Notes: generated from the sequence alone by a model not told the origin. A stretch of DNA of 64,000 nt from Thermococcus sp. Bubb.Bath (GCF_012027595.1 NZ_SNUR01000001.1:310001-374000), one strand, 5' to 3'; numbered from the stretch's first letter, positions 42,771 through 52,836 are shown. Made by a program: numbers and translations.

Positions 42771-43757
42771 ATGCTCCCCGCCGGGAAAATACCGCCTGAA
42801 ACCCTGAAAAAACTCCTAAAACACCTGGGAACTGACAATACGCTGGTCATCGTAGGGCCCGGAACCGGCATCGACTTCGGGGCCGTAGATTTTGGAGACA
42901 GAATTCTCATTGCCTCGACCGACCCCATAACCGGGGCAGTTGAAGACATCGGGTTTTACGCGGTCCACGTCAACGCGAACGACGTTGCCCTCTCAGGCGC
43001 ACGGCCAAGATGGTTCCTGGTAACGTTGCTCCTCCCCAAAGGTTCCGACGAAGGACTTCCTGAGAGGATAATGCGAGATATTGACCGGGAGGCAAAGAAG
43101 CTCGGTATCGCCATCATCGGCGGCCACACGGAGGTAACTCCAGGCCTCGACAGGCCGATAGTGGTTGGAACGATGCTCGGTGAGGTCGAGAAAGAAAAGC
43201 TCGTCAGGCCCGATGGAGCGAGACCCGGGGACACTATAATAATGACGAAGTGGGCCGGCCTTGAGGGGACTTCAATAATAGCACGGGAGAAAAGGGGGGA
43301 ACTGACAAACGCCTTCGGGGAGGACTTCGTTGAGAGGGCCGCCTCCCTCATGGAGTACCTCAGCATCGTCCCCGAGGCAATGATGGCGGCTGAGTTTGGT
43401 GTTAATGCAATGCACGACCCAACGGAGGGGGGAGTTACCAACGGACTCCACGAGATGGCGGATTCAGCGGGCTTGGGCTTAAGGGTTTACCCGGAGAAAA
43501 TCCCAATTAGGGAGGAAACAAAGACCATCTGCGATTTTTACGGCTTAAACCCACTCGCCCTCGTTAGTTCTGGCACGCTCCTTATAGCAGTAAAAAGAGA
43601 CCACACGAAGGTTCTTGTGGAGCGTTTCATGGCGAAGGGAATCAACGCGGCCATTATAGGAGAGTTCCTGGCCGAAAACAAGAGGATCGCGATAACACGG
43701 GGCGATGAAGTGCCTTTCCCAAGACCGGAGACTGACGAGCTGTGGAAGATGTTTTAA
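42771..43757 (+). CDS. AIR-synthase-related protein (HypE/PurM superfamily)
   Basis: 328 residues. VHVNANDVALSGARPRWFL, IIGGHTEVTPGLDRPIVVG and AMHDPTEGGVTNGLHEM are the ATP-binding motifs of the PurM/HypE/SelD/ThiL fold. The C-terminal PRIC-like Cys motif of true HypE is missing (ends ELWKMF), so hydrogenase maturation is not supported. The substrate is unknown. Starts two bases after the ferritin-like gene with GGAGGAG just upstream. Confidence 0.8.
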   Translation: MLPAGKIPPETLKKLLKHLGTDNTLVIVGPGTGIDFGAVDFGDRILIASTDPITGAVEDIGFYAVHVNANDVALSGARPRWFLVTLLLPKGSDEGLPERIMRDIDREAKKLGIAIIGGHTEVTPGLDRPIVVGTMLGEVEKEKLVRPDGARPGDTIIMTKWAGLEGTSIIAREKRGELTNAFGEDFVERAASLMEYLSIVPEAMMAAEFGVNAMHDPTEGGVTNGLHEMADSAGLGLRVYPEKIPIREETKTICDFYGLNPLALVSSGTLLIAVKRDHTKVLVERFMAKGINAAIIGEFLAENKRIAITRGDEVPFPRPETDELWKMF

Positions 43758-43823
43758 TCGCAGGACTGAGACTGAACTTAAGAAAAATTAATAACGAACG
43801 TCTCCATAGTATCCGTGATTGAA

Positions 43824-44009
43824 ATGAGGGCAAAAACAGGGTCAGGAAACACGATTGAGATACGGATTGACATCCCAGAGGGCATTAGCCCAGAGGAGCT
43901 TAAGAGTCTCGTGCGGGATGCTATTATCCAATATCTCGTGAGAGAAGAGGGCCTCGATGAGAAGGAGGCCAGGAAATTAAAGATAACCGTGGAGGTTGAA
44001 GGGGAATGA
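43824..44009 (+). CDS. Small protein, first of a coupled pair
   Basis: 61 residues from ATG 43824 (GTGAT four bases upstream). It reads MRAKTGSGNTIEIRIDIPEG then an acidic helix. It overlaps the next gene by four bases (ATGA). The arrangement of two tiny coupled genes resembles toxin-antitoxin modules, but neither product matches a family I know. Confidence 0.5.
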   Translation: MRAKTGSGNTIEIRIDIPEGISPEELKSLVRDAIIQYLVREEGLDEKEARKLKITVEVEGE

Positions 44010-44188
44010 AAGCAGTTATCAAAATCAGAAACTTCAAAGGTCGAAGGACGAGTAAGGTAAAAGAGTACGTGGAAAAGGCGATTCTCGCGAGGGACCTAAT
44101 AGAGCTCGTAAAATCTGGAGAAGTCGATGTTGATGAAATCGAAAGGAAACCGCTCAAGCTCGGAAGAAACGAAAAATTTGATTATTGA
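44006..44188 (+). CDS. Small basic protein, second of a coupled pair
   Basis: 60 residues, basic N-terminal half (MKAVIKIRNFKGRRTSKVKEYVEK) and an acidic centre (SGEVDVDEIERKP). Its start overlaps the preceding stop. Only short frames follow to 44297. Function unknown. Confidence 0.5.
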   Translation: MKAVIKIRNFKGRRTSKVKEYVEKAILARDLIELVKSGEVDVDEIERKPLKLGRNEKFDY

Positions 44189-44297
44189 TACCATCACATG
44201 ACAAAGGCTTTGAGAAGATGAGAAAATTTGGCCTAAAACTTCACAATGAAAAATAACTTGGACGAGAAAGGATTGTCTTCTTTAGCCACGATGGGTC

Positions 44298-45239
44298 TCA
44301 TAACTCCACTGATATGTTGAGCTTTTCCTCTTCCTCCAGCTTGACAAGTATCTCGCGGGCCTTCTTCTGTTCAAGCGGGATTCTCTTGAGCTGCTCGTAG
44401 GCCGCCATTATCTCCTTCTTCTCATCCCCAAAGGTCTTCTTGCCCATGTAGAGCAGAACCGAGAGGAGAACACCCTTCATCGTCCTCTCAGGCAGAGGCA
44501 GCAACTTCCAACCGTTGTCGTAGACGTACGCCGCTTTGGGGTTCTCGTGCCCCTCAAGGAGATAAACCGGCACTATTCTCTTGCCCTTGTCTATTTTGAG
44601 GTATTCGAAGAGGGCCTCCATTGGGTAACCTTCCTTTACGAGCCCCATGAAGCTGAGTTCGAGGGCCTTGAGGAGAGAAGAAACGCGCTCTATATCCATT
44701 ATCTTGGACTTCTCTATGAGGGACAGCTTCAACGCCGCCTTCATCGGGGGCTCGTTCAGAAGGTTGACAGAGACCAGGATCCGTTCTCTAAGGCTGGAAC
44801 CGACCTCAAAGGCCTTGACCACGATCCACATGGCTCCGTTCGTCAGGATGCCGTATTTAACCCCCGTACTGAAGCAGTACTTTGCCAGCTGACGGAGCGG
44901 CTCCTCCCTCTTCATTATGTTGACGCCAAGGTTCTTTGCCTCCAAGTAAGCTATCGTCTCCCCGCCGAGGATTATAGCATAGTCAGCCCTTCCCTCGTCC
45001 GTCCTCCACTCCGGCCGCACTACCTCAGGGTTGTCCCACTCCCATCCAAGGGCACTCATTATCTCCCCAATCAAATGCTGCTTTACTGCCTCCTCGTTGC
45101 TCTCATAGAGCTTCCTGTGAGCGTTAACCTTCTTCAAAACCCGCATTATGCTCGCGGCTATAGAACTCAGGTCTCGAACTCCCTGAGACATAGAGACAAT
45201 TGTACCATCACCACGGGCAACATCCTTGACGTCCTCCAT
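44298..45239 (-). CDS. Nuclease-domain protein with type I restriction HsdR N-terminal-like fold
   Basis: 313 residues; GGTGA precedes ATG 45239 by four bases. RADYAIILGGETIAYLEAKNLG shows the PD-(D/E)xK core (Asp then E-x-K) of the HSDR_N group. YCFSTGVKYGILTNGAMWIVV is also typical. The C-terminal half is helical and not recognised. No modification or specificity subunit is nearby, so it is not a complete restriction system. Confidence 0.75.
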   Translation of the reverse strand: MEDVKDVARGDGTIVSMSQGVRDLSSIAASIMRVLKKVNAHRKLYESNEEAVKQHLIGEIMSALGWEWDNPEVVRPEWRTDEGRADYAIILGGETIAYLEAKNLGVNIMKREEPLRQLAKYCFSTGVKYGILTNGAMWIVVKAFEVGSSLRERILVSVNLLNEPPMKAALKLSLIEKSKIMDIERVSSLLKALELSFMGLVKEGYPMEALFEYLKIDKGKRIVPVYLLEGHENPKAAYVYDNGWKLLPLPERTMKGVLLSVLLYMGKKTFGDEKKEIMAAYEQLKRIPLEQKKAREILVKLEEEEKLNISVEL

Positions 45240-45335
45240 CCACTCACCTGCCGGGTATAAACTTGTGCCAACTCCTAAATAAGGGTTTTGGAAAAGGTTT
45301 TTGTGGAGCGGCTCCTAACCGGCATGGTGAAAAAC

Positions 45336-46136
45336 ATGTGTCGCGTTCTGTTCGCAGTTGGAAACGGTGAGGAGATAGCACCCCTCATCGATGCCCTCGT
45401 TAAAGCCTCGGAAAACGACCCCTACAAAGAGGCCAGGGGAAAGGGAAAGGCGCACAGGGATGGATGGGGATACGCACTCCTGAAAAAGGACTCCCTGACC
45501 CATTACCGCTCCAGCAAACCCATCTTCGAAGATATTGAAGGCGTCGAAAGGCTTAAGGACTCCCTCAATGGTTTTCTGGCCGTTATTGCCCACACTAGGG
45601 CGGCATCCCAAGGGGCCAAAAACCCCTTCAACGCTCAACCGTTCGCGTTCTCAAGCAGGAAGGGCTTCTCCTTCTGGCTCTACCACAACGGCGACCTCAA
45701 TAAGTCAGAGATAATAAAGCTAGCGGATTTCGAGGAGGCTCACTTCGAAAAAGCCTCCGACAGCTACGCCATGGGAGCATACCTGTGCAGAAAGCTGGAA
45801 TCCTTCGAGGTGGACGAGGTTTTGAAGCACTACTCGGTACTTGCAAAAACCGCCAATACCAGCCTCAACACTGGAACGCTTTTTCTGACCCCTTCTGGCA
45901 GGGCCACCGGCTTCGTAACGGCCTACTCAAAGCCCACGTATCTGCTGAAGCGTGAGAACTGGGACTACGTCAGACAGATCGTCCTCAGGAAGGAAAACCT
46001 CTTCGCGATGAGTTCATCCACGTTGGAGCTGTACCATGAGGTAGAATGGAGGAATGCGGTGAACGGCACAGCTTTCTACGTCGACATCGACCTCGAAAGG
46101 GAGGCCTTCAGCCTTAGGGAGCTCGTCCTCGGGTGA
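45336..46136 (+). CDS. Class II glutamine amidotransferase-like protein
   Basis: 266 residues from ATG 45336, so that Cys is residue 2 as in Ntn glutaminases (MCRVLFAVG); GGTGA precedes it by five bases. AHTRAAS and YHNGDLN are the conserved Arg and Asn-Gly-Asp motifs. It resembles the YafJ-type family. No synthase domain or partner is adjacent. The open frame back to 45288 would bury the catalytic Cys and is rejected. Confidence 0.85.
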   Translation: MCRVLFAVGNGEEIAPLIDALVKASENDPYKEARGKGKAHRDGWGYALLKKDSLTHYRSSKPIFEDIEGVERLKDSLNGFLAVIAHTRAASQGAKNPFNAQPFAFSSRKGFSFWLYHNGDLNKSEIIKLADFEEAHFEKASDSYAMGAYLCRKLESFEVDEVLKHYSVLAKTANTSLNTGTLFLTPSGRATGFVTAYSKPTYLLKRENWDYVRQIVLRKENLFAMSSSTLELYHEVEWRNAVNGTAFYVDIDLEREAFSLRELVLG

Positions 46137-46184
46137 GGTAGGGTTTTATACTTTTGTGCCCTAAATTATTCTTGGTGATTCCTT

Positions 46185-46595
46185 ATGGAGATGAGGGCCC
46201 CCATAGAGGTGTACATGACGAGAAAGCTCATAGGGGTGCGCCCGGGCGATACCGTCAAGCGCGCGGGGGAAGTTATGAACGAGTTTGATATCGGCTCACT
46301 CGTCGTCGTGGATTACAATGGGGATGTCGTAGGGTTTCTAACGAAGGGCGACCTTATCAGGCGCGTCATCGTCCCTGGACTGCCCAACACGACCCCCGTT
46401 GAGGAGGTAATGACCAAAGACCTCCTCACAGTTCCTTCCACAACCCCCCTCGGCGAAGTCCTCGACCTCCTAGCGAAGAAGGGCATCAAGCACGTCTTAA
46501 TCGAAAAGGACTCCAAAATCGTCGGTATCTTCTCCCTCTCCGACCTCCTCGAGGCGAGCAGGAGAAAGCTCGAAACGGCCATAGCGACGGAGTGA
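46185..46595 (+). CDS. Two-CBS-domain protein
   Basis: 136 residues: two CBS motifs, VYMTRKLIGVRPGDTVKRAG and VMTKDLLTVPSTTPLGEVLD, each followed by VVGFLTKGDL and IVGIFSLSDL. CBS pairs bind adenine nucleotides. GGTGAT precedes the start by five bases. Nearly overlaps the metallophosphoesterase gene, suggesting that it regulates or is co-expressed with it. Confidence 0.9.
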   Translation: MEMRAPIEVYMTRKLIGVRPGDTVKRAGEVMNEFDIGSLVVVDYNGDVVGFLTKGDLIRRVIVPGLPNTTPVEEVMTKDLLTVPSTTPLGEVLDLLAKKGIKHVLIEKDSKIVGIFSLSDLLEASRRKLETAIATE

Positions 46596-46600
46596 TGGGC

Positions 46601-48100
46601 ATGATGCGGATAGCCCACATAAGCGACACCCACATAACCACGGAGGGAGCCTTCAAAGGCTACGCCTTCGACCTCATAGTTGAGGAGATCAACAGGGGAA
46701 ACTTCGATTTCGTTATCCACACCGGCGACATAACCAACCAGGGCCTTCGCGAGGAGTACGAGCAGGCAGCATATCAGCTTAAAAAGATTCAAAAGCCCCT
46801 CGTAGTCCTCCCCGGAAACCACGACGTCAGGAACGTCGGCTACAAGCTCTTTGAAGACTTTATCGGGCCACTTAATGGTGTCTACGAGTTCCAAGACGGG
46901 GTTGTCATATGGGTCGATTCGACCATTCCAGACCTCAGCGATGGAAGGATAGGCGGCCACAAGTTCCGCTGGCTCAAAAAGAAGCTTGAGGAGTACTCGG
47001 ACAGGAAGTTCAAGATAGTAGCTGCCCACCACCACCTCGTCCCCCTCCCCGACACGGGAAGGGAAAGAAACGTCCTCTTCAACGCGGGAGATGTCCTGGA
47101 TTTGCTCCTCCGCCACGAGGTCACGCTCTACACCTGCGGCCACAAACACGTCCCAAACGTCTACCGCGTTGAAGACCTCGTGATAGACAACGCCGGCTGC
47201 ACCTCCTGCAAGAAGACCAGGAGGGGAGACGTGAACAGCTACAGCATAATAGAGCTCCACGACAACGGGAGCGTTAGGGTAACGATAAGGCGCGTAACCG
47301 GCGACGAGACCACCAAGGAGCACAGGCCAATTAAGCCAAAGATATTCGTCCCCTCCGGAAAGAGGCTTCTGAGAATAGCCCAGCTGAGCGAGAGCAACGT
47401 CTCGGACAGGGTCTACTTCCGCAGAAAGACCCTTGAGAACGTCATCCGGATGATAAACGAGAGGCTGAAGCCCGACCTTGTGATACACAACGGCGACATC
47501 GTGGATGCGGGCATAGAGCGCTACTATGACAGGGCCCATGAGTACTACCAAACAGTAAAACCCGATAAGCTCGTTATCCCTGGCCACAATGACATAACCT
47601 ACCTCGGATACGAGCTCTTTCAGGAGTACTTCGGGGAACCCGAGGTACTGGAGCTGAACGGAATCGTTGTCATCCCCCTCCTGAGCGCCCAGTACGAGAC
47701 GCCCATCGGCGTGGTGGGCAGGATGGGGCAGAAAAAGCTCAAGAAGACACTGGAAGAGTACGAGGGGAAGTTCAGGATAGTGGCAATGCACCACAACGTC
47801 ATCCCCATCCCGAGGAGCAGGGAGATAGGCTTTCTAGAAGATGGAGGGGATGTTCTGAAGATTTTAACAGACAAAAAAACAGAACTGGTTCTCACTGGGC
47901 ACGGTGGGAACGCCTACGGGACACGCATAGAGAGAACGCCGATAGTTAACGCCGGCTCCGTAAGCTGGGAGCTCCACAGAAACCCCTTCGGAAACAGCTT
48001 CAACCTCATCGATATCTACACCGATATGGTCGTAGTCTGGGAGGTTCAGTCGACCTGGGGTAGCAGGAAGCTGCTTGGGATATGGAAGAGGAAGAACTAA
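46601..48100 (+). CDS. Tandem metallophosphoesterase with a degenerate second domain
   Basis: About 499 residues. The first half has the complete calcineurin-like set: [25 protein letters not shown] and CGHKH. The second half repeats the same fold, but the motifs read AQLSESN, HNGDIVD, IPGHND, MHHN and GHGGN, so several metal ligands are lost or changed. A catalytic plus a regulatory or binding domain is likely. ATG 46601 and 46604 are both possible. Coupled to the CBS gene. Confidence 0.85.
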   Translation: MMRIAHISDTHITTEGAFKGYAFDLIVEEINRGNFDFVIHTGDITNQGLREEYEQAAYQLKKIQKPLVVLPGNHDVRNVGYKLFEDFIGPLNGVYEFQDGVVIWVDSTIPDLSDGRIGGHKFRWLKKKLEEYSDRKFKIVAAHHHLVPLPDTGRERNVLFNAGDVLDLLLRHEVTLYTCGHKHVPNVYRVEDLVIDNAGCTSCKKTRRGDVNSYSIIELHDNGSVRVTIRRVTGDETTKEHRPIKPKIFVPSGKRLLRIAQLSESNVSDRVYFRRKTLENVIRMINERLKPDLVIHNGDIVDAGIERYYDRAHEYYQTVKPDKLVIPGHNDITYLGYELFQEYFGEPEVLELNGIVVIPLLSAQYETPIGVVGRMGQKKLKKTLEEYEGKFRIVAMHHNVIPIPRSREIGFLEDGGDVLKILTDKKTELVLTGHGGNAYGTRIERTPIVNAGSVSWELHRNPFGNSFNLIDIYTDMVVVWEVQSTWGSRKLLGIWKRKN

Positions 48101-48981
48101 CTTCCTTCTCTGCTCTCTCCCTTCCTCAGTCTCTTCATCATATCCTCCATTATGGTGGATACTGTCTTCTCCAGCTCGACGTTCTCTATGACGGGTATCC
48201 CGAACTCCTGCGCGCGCTCCACGAGGTGCTCCTGGATTCTCATTATCCTATCCACGTTCTTCACGTACCTCTCCGCGCTTCTCACGGAGTACCTTGCCCT
48301 CTCATAGAAGTGGGATACGAGGTGCTCCTCGCTCGGGACGGTAATAACGTACATGAACTCGTTCTCCTTGAGCTCTACGAATCCAGGAACCACGTGGATT
48401 CCCTCTATCAAGGCGTTCAAGCCCTCTCTCCTTGAGCGCTCCAGGACAGCCTTTATTCCGACGGACACGTGCTTCACCTGCGTTTCAAAGCCATAGATCA
48501 ACGGGTCCATACCTTTTGGGGCGTTCGCAACCCTCTCGGCCATGAACGACGAGACATGTATATCTGGCAGAAGCTCCTTCGCTATTACCTTTCTCATAAC
48601 TTCCCTTATGGTGTCTGTGCCTATTATGCTCCTTATTCCGAGCCTAAAGGCCAGTTCGGTAGCTATCGTGGACTTTCCAACTCCAGTTGTGCCCCCCAGC
48701 AGAACGGCCAGCCTTACCCTTCTCCCCCTAAGGGTTCTCCAGAAGAGGTACCTCTCCGCGGCTTCTTTCAGGCCCCTCTCAAGGAGCTTTGAATAGGTAA
48801 TCTCCCCTATCTCGTCGCTCGTTACGGCGTACTTCCCCTTCCTCTCAAGTTCCTTTTGAACCCCCGCGGCTATCGCGTATGCTATGCCAACATCAACACC
48901 AGCGAGGGTTATCGAGCGCGTTAGTATGCCCCTGGAAAAGGGCAGTCTCACCCTCCTCTCGGAGTCCGTTACTATTATCAT
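48097..48981 (-). CDS. pgk2: 2-phosphoglycerate kinase
   Basis: 294 residues. N-terminal ATP-cone-like part ([18 protein letters not shown]), then the P-loop [18 protein letters not shown]. Makes 2,3-bisphosphoglycerate from 2-phosphoglycerate. Overlaps the stop of the cyclic 2,3-diphosphoglycerate synthetase gene by four bases. Together they make cDPG, a thermoprotectant known in Methanothermus and methanogens. Overlaps the convergent metallophosphoesterase gene by four bases. Confidence 0.92.
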   Translation of the reverse strand: MIIVTDSERRVRLPFSRGILTRSITLAGVDVGIAYAIAAGVQKELERKGKYAVTSDEIGEITYSKLLERGLKEAAERYLFWRTLRGRRVRLAVLLGGTTGVGKSTIATELAFRLGIRSIIGTDTIREVMRKVIAKELLPDIHVSSFMAERVANAPKGMDPLIYGFETQVKHVSVGIKAVLERSRREGLNALIEGIHVVPGFVELKENEFMYVITVPSEEHLVSHFYERARYSVRSAERYVKNVDRIMRIQEHLVERAQEFGIPVIENVELEKTVSTIMEDMMKRLRKGESREGS

Positions 48982-50282
48982 CCTCCGCCCTCCCTTGATA
49001 AAACTCTCCTCCCAAGATCAAGAACCGCGCTCCCCAGGTCTTTTCCATCCACGTTAACTGGCTCGTTGTCAATGTATATAACCCCTATCCCCCTCTCAAG
49101 GGCCCATCTCGTCACCACGTCCACTGCAGCGGCCTTCAGCTCAACGGCGACTGCATCTATCCCATCAAAGGTCTCCAGGTCTCTCCACAGAATTCTCCTG
49201 TTGGATAGGTTGCCCGAAACATGGGGAACCTCCGCGCCCATGACCTCCAGGTGCTTCTTTACCCGCGGGAGAGCGGTTTTTGACGTCATCATCAGTGCAA
49301 GCTTCTTTCCCTCCACCTTTCCAAGCGGCCGGGGCCTTAACTCGACGAAGTGCACATCAGCTCTCGGGTTGAGGGAGGAAACTGCCTTTAGAATGGCCCT
49401 CCGCTCTCCTTCACCAATGCTCTCCGCCCCTGTAATCACTACGATGTCAGCAAGCGAGAGCCTGAAGGGCCCGAAGTATGAGGTTAAGGAACCCACACCG
49501 CCAGAAGCCCCCGCCACGAGAATATAACCATCCGCCCTGTACGGCGGGAACGTGGCGCCGCTCCCCTCGAGGATTACTAAGTTGTGGGGAAGCTTCTCGG
49601 CCAGCTTTACTCCCTCCTCAACAACGTCGAAGAAGGAAAAGCCCGCCATTCCCCCGCCGCAGCGCCTGCATCCTATTGTCGTCACCCTCGAAGTGAGTGC
49701 ATCTTCAAAGTGGTCCGACGCAGCGTGCCTGCCCTCCTCTGCGACCGTTAGGAGGAAATCAGGCTTTATCTCAAAGGTCTCACCGTCTATTATCTCCGGC
49801 TCCTCCGGCCCTCCCCTGCTCATCGTGACTATGATCGGTCTGGCTATTCCCTTTAGGGTTCTCGCGACGAAACCGCTGACGGCGGTCTTCCCAACGCGCT
49901 TTCCAGTCCCCACCACTGCTATGCTCGGCTTTTCGGTCCTTTTTAATGGCCGGGGCGTGAAGCAGAAATCTGCTCCCCGATAAGTTACTCCCCGGGCCAT
50001 GCAGAGGGAGGCTATCCTGAACCTGTCCTCGTAACCAACAACCGGCTCGTCGCTCAGGTCGACTACCTCATCGACATCGTTCTCATCGAGGGCCCTTCTG
50101 AGGGCATCAAGGTAACTCTCGGAATGATAAAGCTTCACCCCGAGTTCCAGCTCAACGTCCTTTAAATCTCCTATTTTCTCACTCCCTCCGAGAAAAACGG
50201 CACAGCAGACATCACCGAGTTTCTTCAGGGCCCAAGCGGTCACGGGAGGGTAGTGCTCCCCATCCACCAGGACGAGCTTCAT
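48978..50282 (-). CDS. cpgS: Cyclic 2,3-diphosphoglycerate synthetase
   Basis: 434 residues. [15 protein letters not shown] at the start and the P-loop [15 protein letters not shown] are family signatures; [17 protein letters not shown] follows. Converts 2,3-diphosphoglycerate and ATP to the cyclic form. First of the two-gene operon with pgk2. GGTGATGGT precedes ATG 50282. Confidence 0.93.
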   Translation of the reverse strand: MKLVLVDGEHYPPVTAWALKKLGDVCCAVFLGGSEKIGDLKDVELELGVKLYHSESYLDALRRALDENDVDEVVDLSDEPVVGYEDRFRIASLCMARGVTYRGADFCFTPRPLKRTEKPSIAVVGTGKRVGKTAVSGFVARTLKGIARPIIVTMSRGGPEEPEIIDGETFEIKPDFLLTVAEEGRHAASDHFEDALTSRVTTIGCRRCGGGMAGFSFFDVVEEGVKLAEKLPHNLVILEGSGATFPPYRADGYILVAGASGGVGSLTSYFGPFRLSLADIVVITGAESIGEGERRAILKAVSSLNPRADVHFVELRPRPLGKVEGKKLALMMTSKTALPRVKKHLEVMGAEVPHVSGNLSNRRILWRDLETFDGIDAVAVELKAAAVDVVTRWALERGIGVIYIDNEPVNVDGKDLGSAVLDLGRRVLSREGGG

Positions 50283-50357
50283 ACCATCACCATATATATT
50301 ACCCCCTTATGGCTTTAACCTTTGCCCGCGCGCTCTCACCGGCGAATGCCAAGGGGA

Positions 50358-50370
50358 AGAATTATAAAGG
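50358..50370 (+). promoter_or_regulatory. Promoter of the single-histone-fold gene
   Basis: AGAATTATAAAGG at about 50358-50370 is a TATA-like element. AGGAGGTG at 50417-50424 is the ribosome binding site of the gene at 50431. Confidence 0.5.
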
Positions 50371-50430
50371 CTTGATGCCAAATATAGACGGAGCTGCCAC
50401 GAGGCAGCCCTCAATAGGAGGTGTTGAAAG

Positions 50431-50610
50431 ATGGTCGAGTTGCTGGTTAAGTCCAAGGTTAAGGAAGCCGTTAAGGGCATGGATGAGGAAATGAGGGTTA
50501 ACCCGGAGTTCTACGACGCCCTTGAGGCCGAAGTCAAGGCCCTTATCGAGAAGGCCGTCAAGAGGGCCAAGGACGAGGGCAAGAAGACCCTCTACCCGAG
50601 GCACGTCTGA
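50431..50610 (+). CDS. DUF1931 single-histone-fold protein
   Basis: 59 residues: MVELLVKSKVKEAVKGMDEE, then FYDALEAEVKALIEKAVKRA and KTLYPRHV. This is the helix-strand-helix plan of the DUF1931 family, which has a histone fold but is not the main archaeal histone. AGGAGGTG lies six bases upstream. Probably binds DNA or is a structural protein. Ends 48 bases before the next gene. Confidence 0.8.
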   Translation: MVELLVKSKVKEAVKGMDEEMRVNPEFYDALEAEVKALIEKAVKRAKDEGKKTLYPRHV

Positions 50611-50658
50611 TTGCGATGCGTTTTTATTCTCCTTTTCTAATTCTCTTAGGTGTTACCA

Positions 50659-51537
50659 ATGGCGCTCCAGAAACTTGGTGATTCTACCTACCTTTACCCA
50701 GGAAGCCCCTCCACCATGGTGGTCCTCTCCAATGGGAAAGCCGTTCTGGTTGACCCAGGACATGGAAAGGGCAGGCATAAGGACCTGAGAAGGGAGGTCA
50801 AAAAGCTTGGCCTGGGGATAAAGGCCCAGCTGGCCACCCACGCTCACGCCGACCACGTATCCGTCTCCCCCAGGATAGAAGCTCCCCTCTTCATTCACCG
50901 CTTTGAGTTCTCGATAGCGGAGAGCCCGCTGAACAGGGAGGTCCTCACCTTCGGGTCGAAGGCGCCGCAGGGTTTCCTCGTCTTTCAGTTCCCCGAGGAA
51001 GTCAAGGTGCACGCGGTCTTTGAATGGGGCGATGAACTCTTTGGAATGAGGGCGATCAAACTCAACGGGCACTCCCCGGGAATGACGGGCTTTCTCCACG
51101 AGGGGGACGGTGTTCTGTACGCTGGGGATGCGTTCTTCGGCTCCAGGGTCATAGATTCAGTGGGGATCCCGTACCTCGTCGACCCAGAATTATTTAAAAC
51201 ATCAATTAATGAATTACAGAATTATGCAAAAAAGGGCTTTCTCCTCATACCCTCCCATGGGAAACCCGTCAGTGGTGAGGAGGCACTTGAACTGCTTGAC
51301 TACAACGCATCCAGAGTGAACGAGGTTGGGTCCCTTATCCTTGAACTCCTCAGGGAACCGATGGGGTTGGACGAGCTGGCGTTCAGAATAATGAGGCACT
51401 ACGGCGTTGAAATAACTCCCCAAAAGCTCGCTCTCAACCTCGTCCCTGTTAGGGCGTTCATAGCCGAGCTTTACAACGAAGGAGAAATAGATGCGGTCGT
51501 TGACAACGGACTTAAGTGGAGGGTAAGAAAGGAGTGA
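50659..51537 (+). CDS. Metallo-beta-lactamase-fold hydrolase
   Basis: 292 residues from ATG 50659, with AGGTGTT as ribosome binding site. VLVDPGHG, THAHADHVSV (the HxHxDH motif), NGHSPGMTG and YAGDAFFG supply the metal ligands, and SHGKP follows. The C-terminal 80 residues (LLREPMGLDELAFRIMRHYG) look like a small helical or winged-helix extension. Substrate unknown. The 3' end overlaps the convergent AAA gene by 26 bases. Confidence 0.83.
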   Translation: MALQKLGDSTYLYPGSPSTMVVLSNGKAVLVDPGHGKGRHKDLRREVKKLGLGIKAQLATHAHADHVSVSPRIEAPLFIHRFEFSIAESPLNREVLTFGSKAPQGFLVFQFPEEVKVHAVFEWGDELFGMRAIKLNGHSPGMTGFLHEGDGVLYAGDAFFGSRVIDSVGIPYLVDPELFKTSINELQNYAKKGFLLIPSHGKPVSGEEALELLDYNASRVNEVGSLILELLREPMGLDELAFRIMRHYGVEITPQKLALNLVPVRAFIAELYNEGEIDAVVDNGLKWRVRKE

Positions 51538-52804
51538 GTCCCCTCATTAGAAACTCCCATAGGGGAAGGATTTCGATTTCGACACCATCCACTGCCCTCC
51601 GGCCCTTTTCCTCCCATGTGATCATGAGGGCTTTCTTTGATCTCAGAAGCCTGGAAACCCTTACCAGGTTTCCAATTTCCCTCTCTCGTGTATCTTCAAG
51701 GGAGAAGATCACCTGGAGGGGAAGCATGGTATTGGGCAACCGAATTACGAAGTCCACCTCCCCCTTATCATCCCTCCAGTAATAGACTTCTCCCGGAGAG
51801 AAAGAGTAGCTCAGTGAACGCTTGATTTCGAGGAACACCGCCAGCTCCATGAGTTTTCCTCTCTCTGGATGGGCCTTTAGGGAGAGCACCCTTGCTATGC
51901 CCGTATCTATCGGATAGACCTTCCTGGGGGCGAGTAATTGGCCTTTGGGCTTAAAAGAAAAGCGCATCAGTGTGAAGACTAGGTAGGCCTCCTCCAGATA
52001 TGAAACGTAATCTCTGACTGTGTGAACGTCCTTTAGGCCAACTATTGAACCCATCTTGGAGTAGGTGAACTCGGAGGAATAGTTCGAAATCAGGTACCTC
52101 GCGAGCTCCCTGAGGGCTTCCTGATGTCTCACGTTGTGCCTCATTATCACGTCCCTCTCCACCAAATCCCGGTATATCTGGCTCAGGTACAGTTTTCCGA
52201 ACTTTCCGACTTCAGGGAAACCGCCCATTTCCAGATACTCACCGAGGGAGCGTTTTATCTCCGCCAGCTTTCTGTCAGAGTGCTCCCAGTTCTCCCCCAG
52301 CTCGACTCCACGAAGCTTTAAGAACTCACGGAAGGAAAACGGAAAGAGCGTGAGCTCAACGTGCCTCCCCGTCAGGTATGTGGCCATCTCTCCGGAGAGA
52401 AGCTTCGATGAGGAGCCAGTAACGATGACCCTTTTGTTCACTCTCATGCGCGAGACGAACTTCTGCCAGCCCCCTACCTCCTGAACCTCATCGAGGACTA
52501 TAGTTGGGGGCTCTCCCCAGAGCTCCCGTGCGGCGCTTAGGAGCCTCTCAAAGTCCCCGCTTTTGAAGTCGATCAACCTCTCATCGAAGAAGTTGACGTA
52601 AAGGACGTCTTTCCCGGCGAGGCGCCACGATAAAACGGACTTTCCAGAGCGCCGCACGCCGAGTATGGCAAGCACGTTGGGAAAGGAAAGGAGCTCCTTA
52701 GCGCTTTTCTCGACGTCCCTCTCTACGAGTCGCTCCCTGCTCACAAAATCCAGGAGCTCTTCCCTCTGAGAAGTCAGCACGTTTTTGAGTTCTTCGACCT
52801 TCAT
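51512..52804 (-). CDS. AAA+ ATPase of the archaeal AAA / DUF4143 type
   Basis: 430 residues. Walker A LGVRRSGKSVLS, Walker B TIVLDEVQEV, sensor VIVTGSSSKLLSGE, then LTGRHVELTLFPFSFREFL, a family hallmark. The C-terminal domain has VDFVIRLPNTMLPLQVI, a degenerate nuclease-like motif of DUF4143. Such genes are often duplicated in Thermococcales and of unknown role; some relate to mobile elements. Three operator-like dyads lie directly upstream. Confidence 0.85.
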   Translation of the reverse strand: MKVEELKNVLTSQREELLDFVSRERLVERDVEKSAKELLSFPNVLAILGVRRSGKSVLSWRLAGKDVLYVNFFDERLIDFKSGDFERLLSAARELWGEPPTIVLDEVQEVGGWQKFVSRMRVNKRVIVTGSSSKLLSGEMATYLTGRHVELTLFPFSFREFLKLRGVELGENWEHSDRKLAEIKRSLGEYLEMGGFPEVGKFGKLYLSQIYRDLVERDVIMRHNVRHQEALRELARYLISNYSSEFTYSKMGSIVGLKDVHTVRDYVSYLEEAYLVFTLMRFSFKPKGQLLAPRKVYPIDTGIARVLSLKAHPERGKLMELAVFLEIKRSLSYSFSPGEVYYWRDDKGEVDFVIRLPNTMLPLQVIFSLEDTREREIGNLVRVSRLLRSKKALMITWEEKGRRAVDGVEIEILPLWEFLMRGLTPFLPST

Positions 52805-52836
52805 GGTAACCCATTATTTTCCTGATTCCCTTAAAC

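Noticed and set aside
42771-43757. HypE hydrogenase maturation protein
   Set aside because: The C-terminal Cys motif needed for thiocarboxamide transfer is missing, so only the superfamily is claimed.
45288-45335. Longer N-terminus for the glutamine amidotransferase
   Set aside because: Class II enzymes need Cys directly after the initiator Met; only ATG 45336 gives that.
46313-47794. 493-codon open frame antisense to the CBS and metallophosphoesterase genes
   Set aside because: Both plus-strand genes have clear families; the antisense frame is long only because of codon bias.
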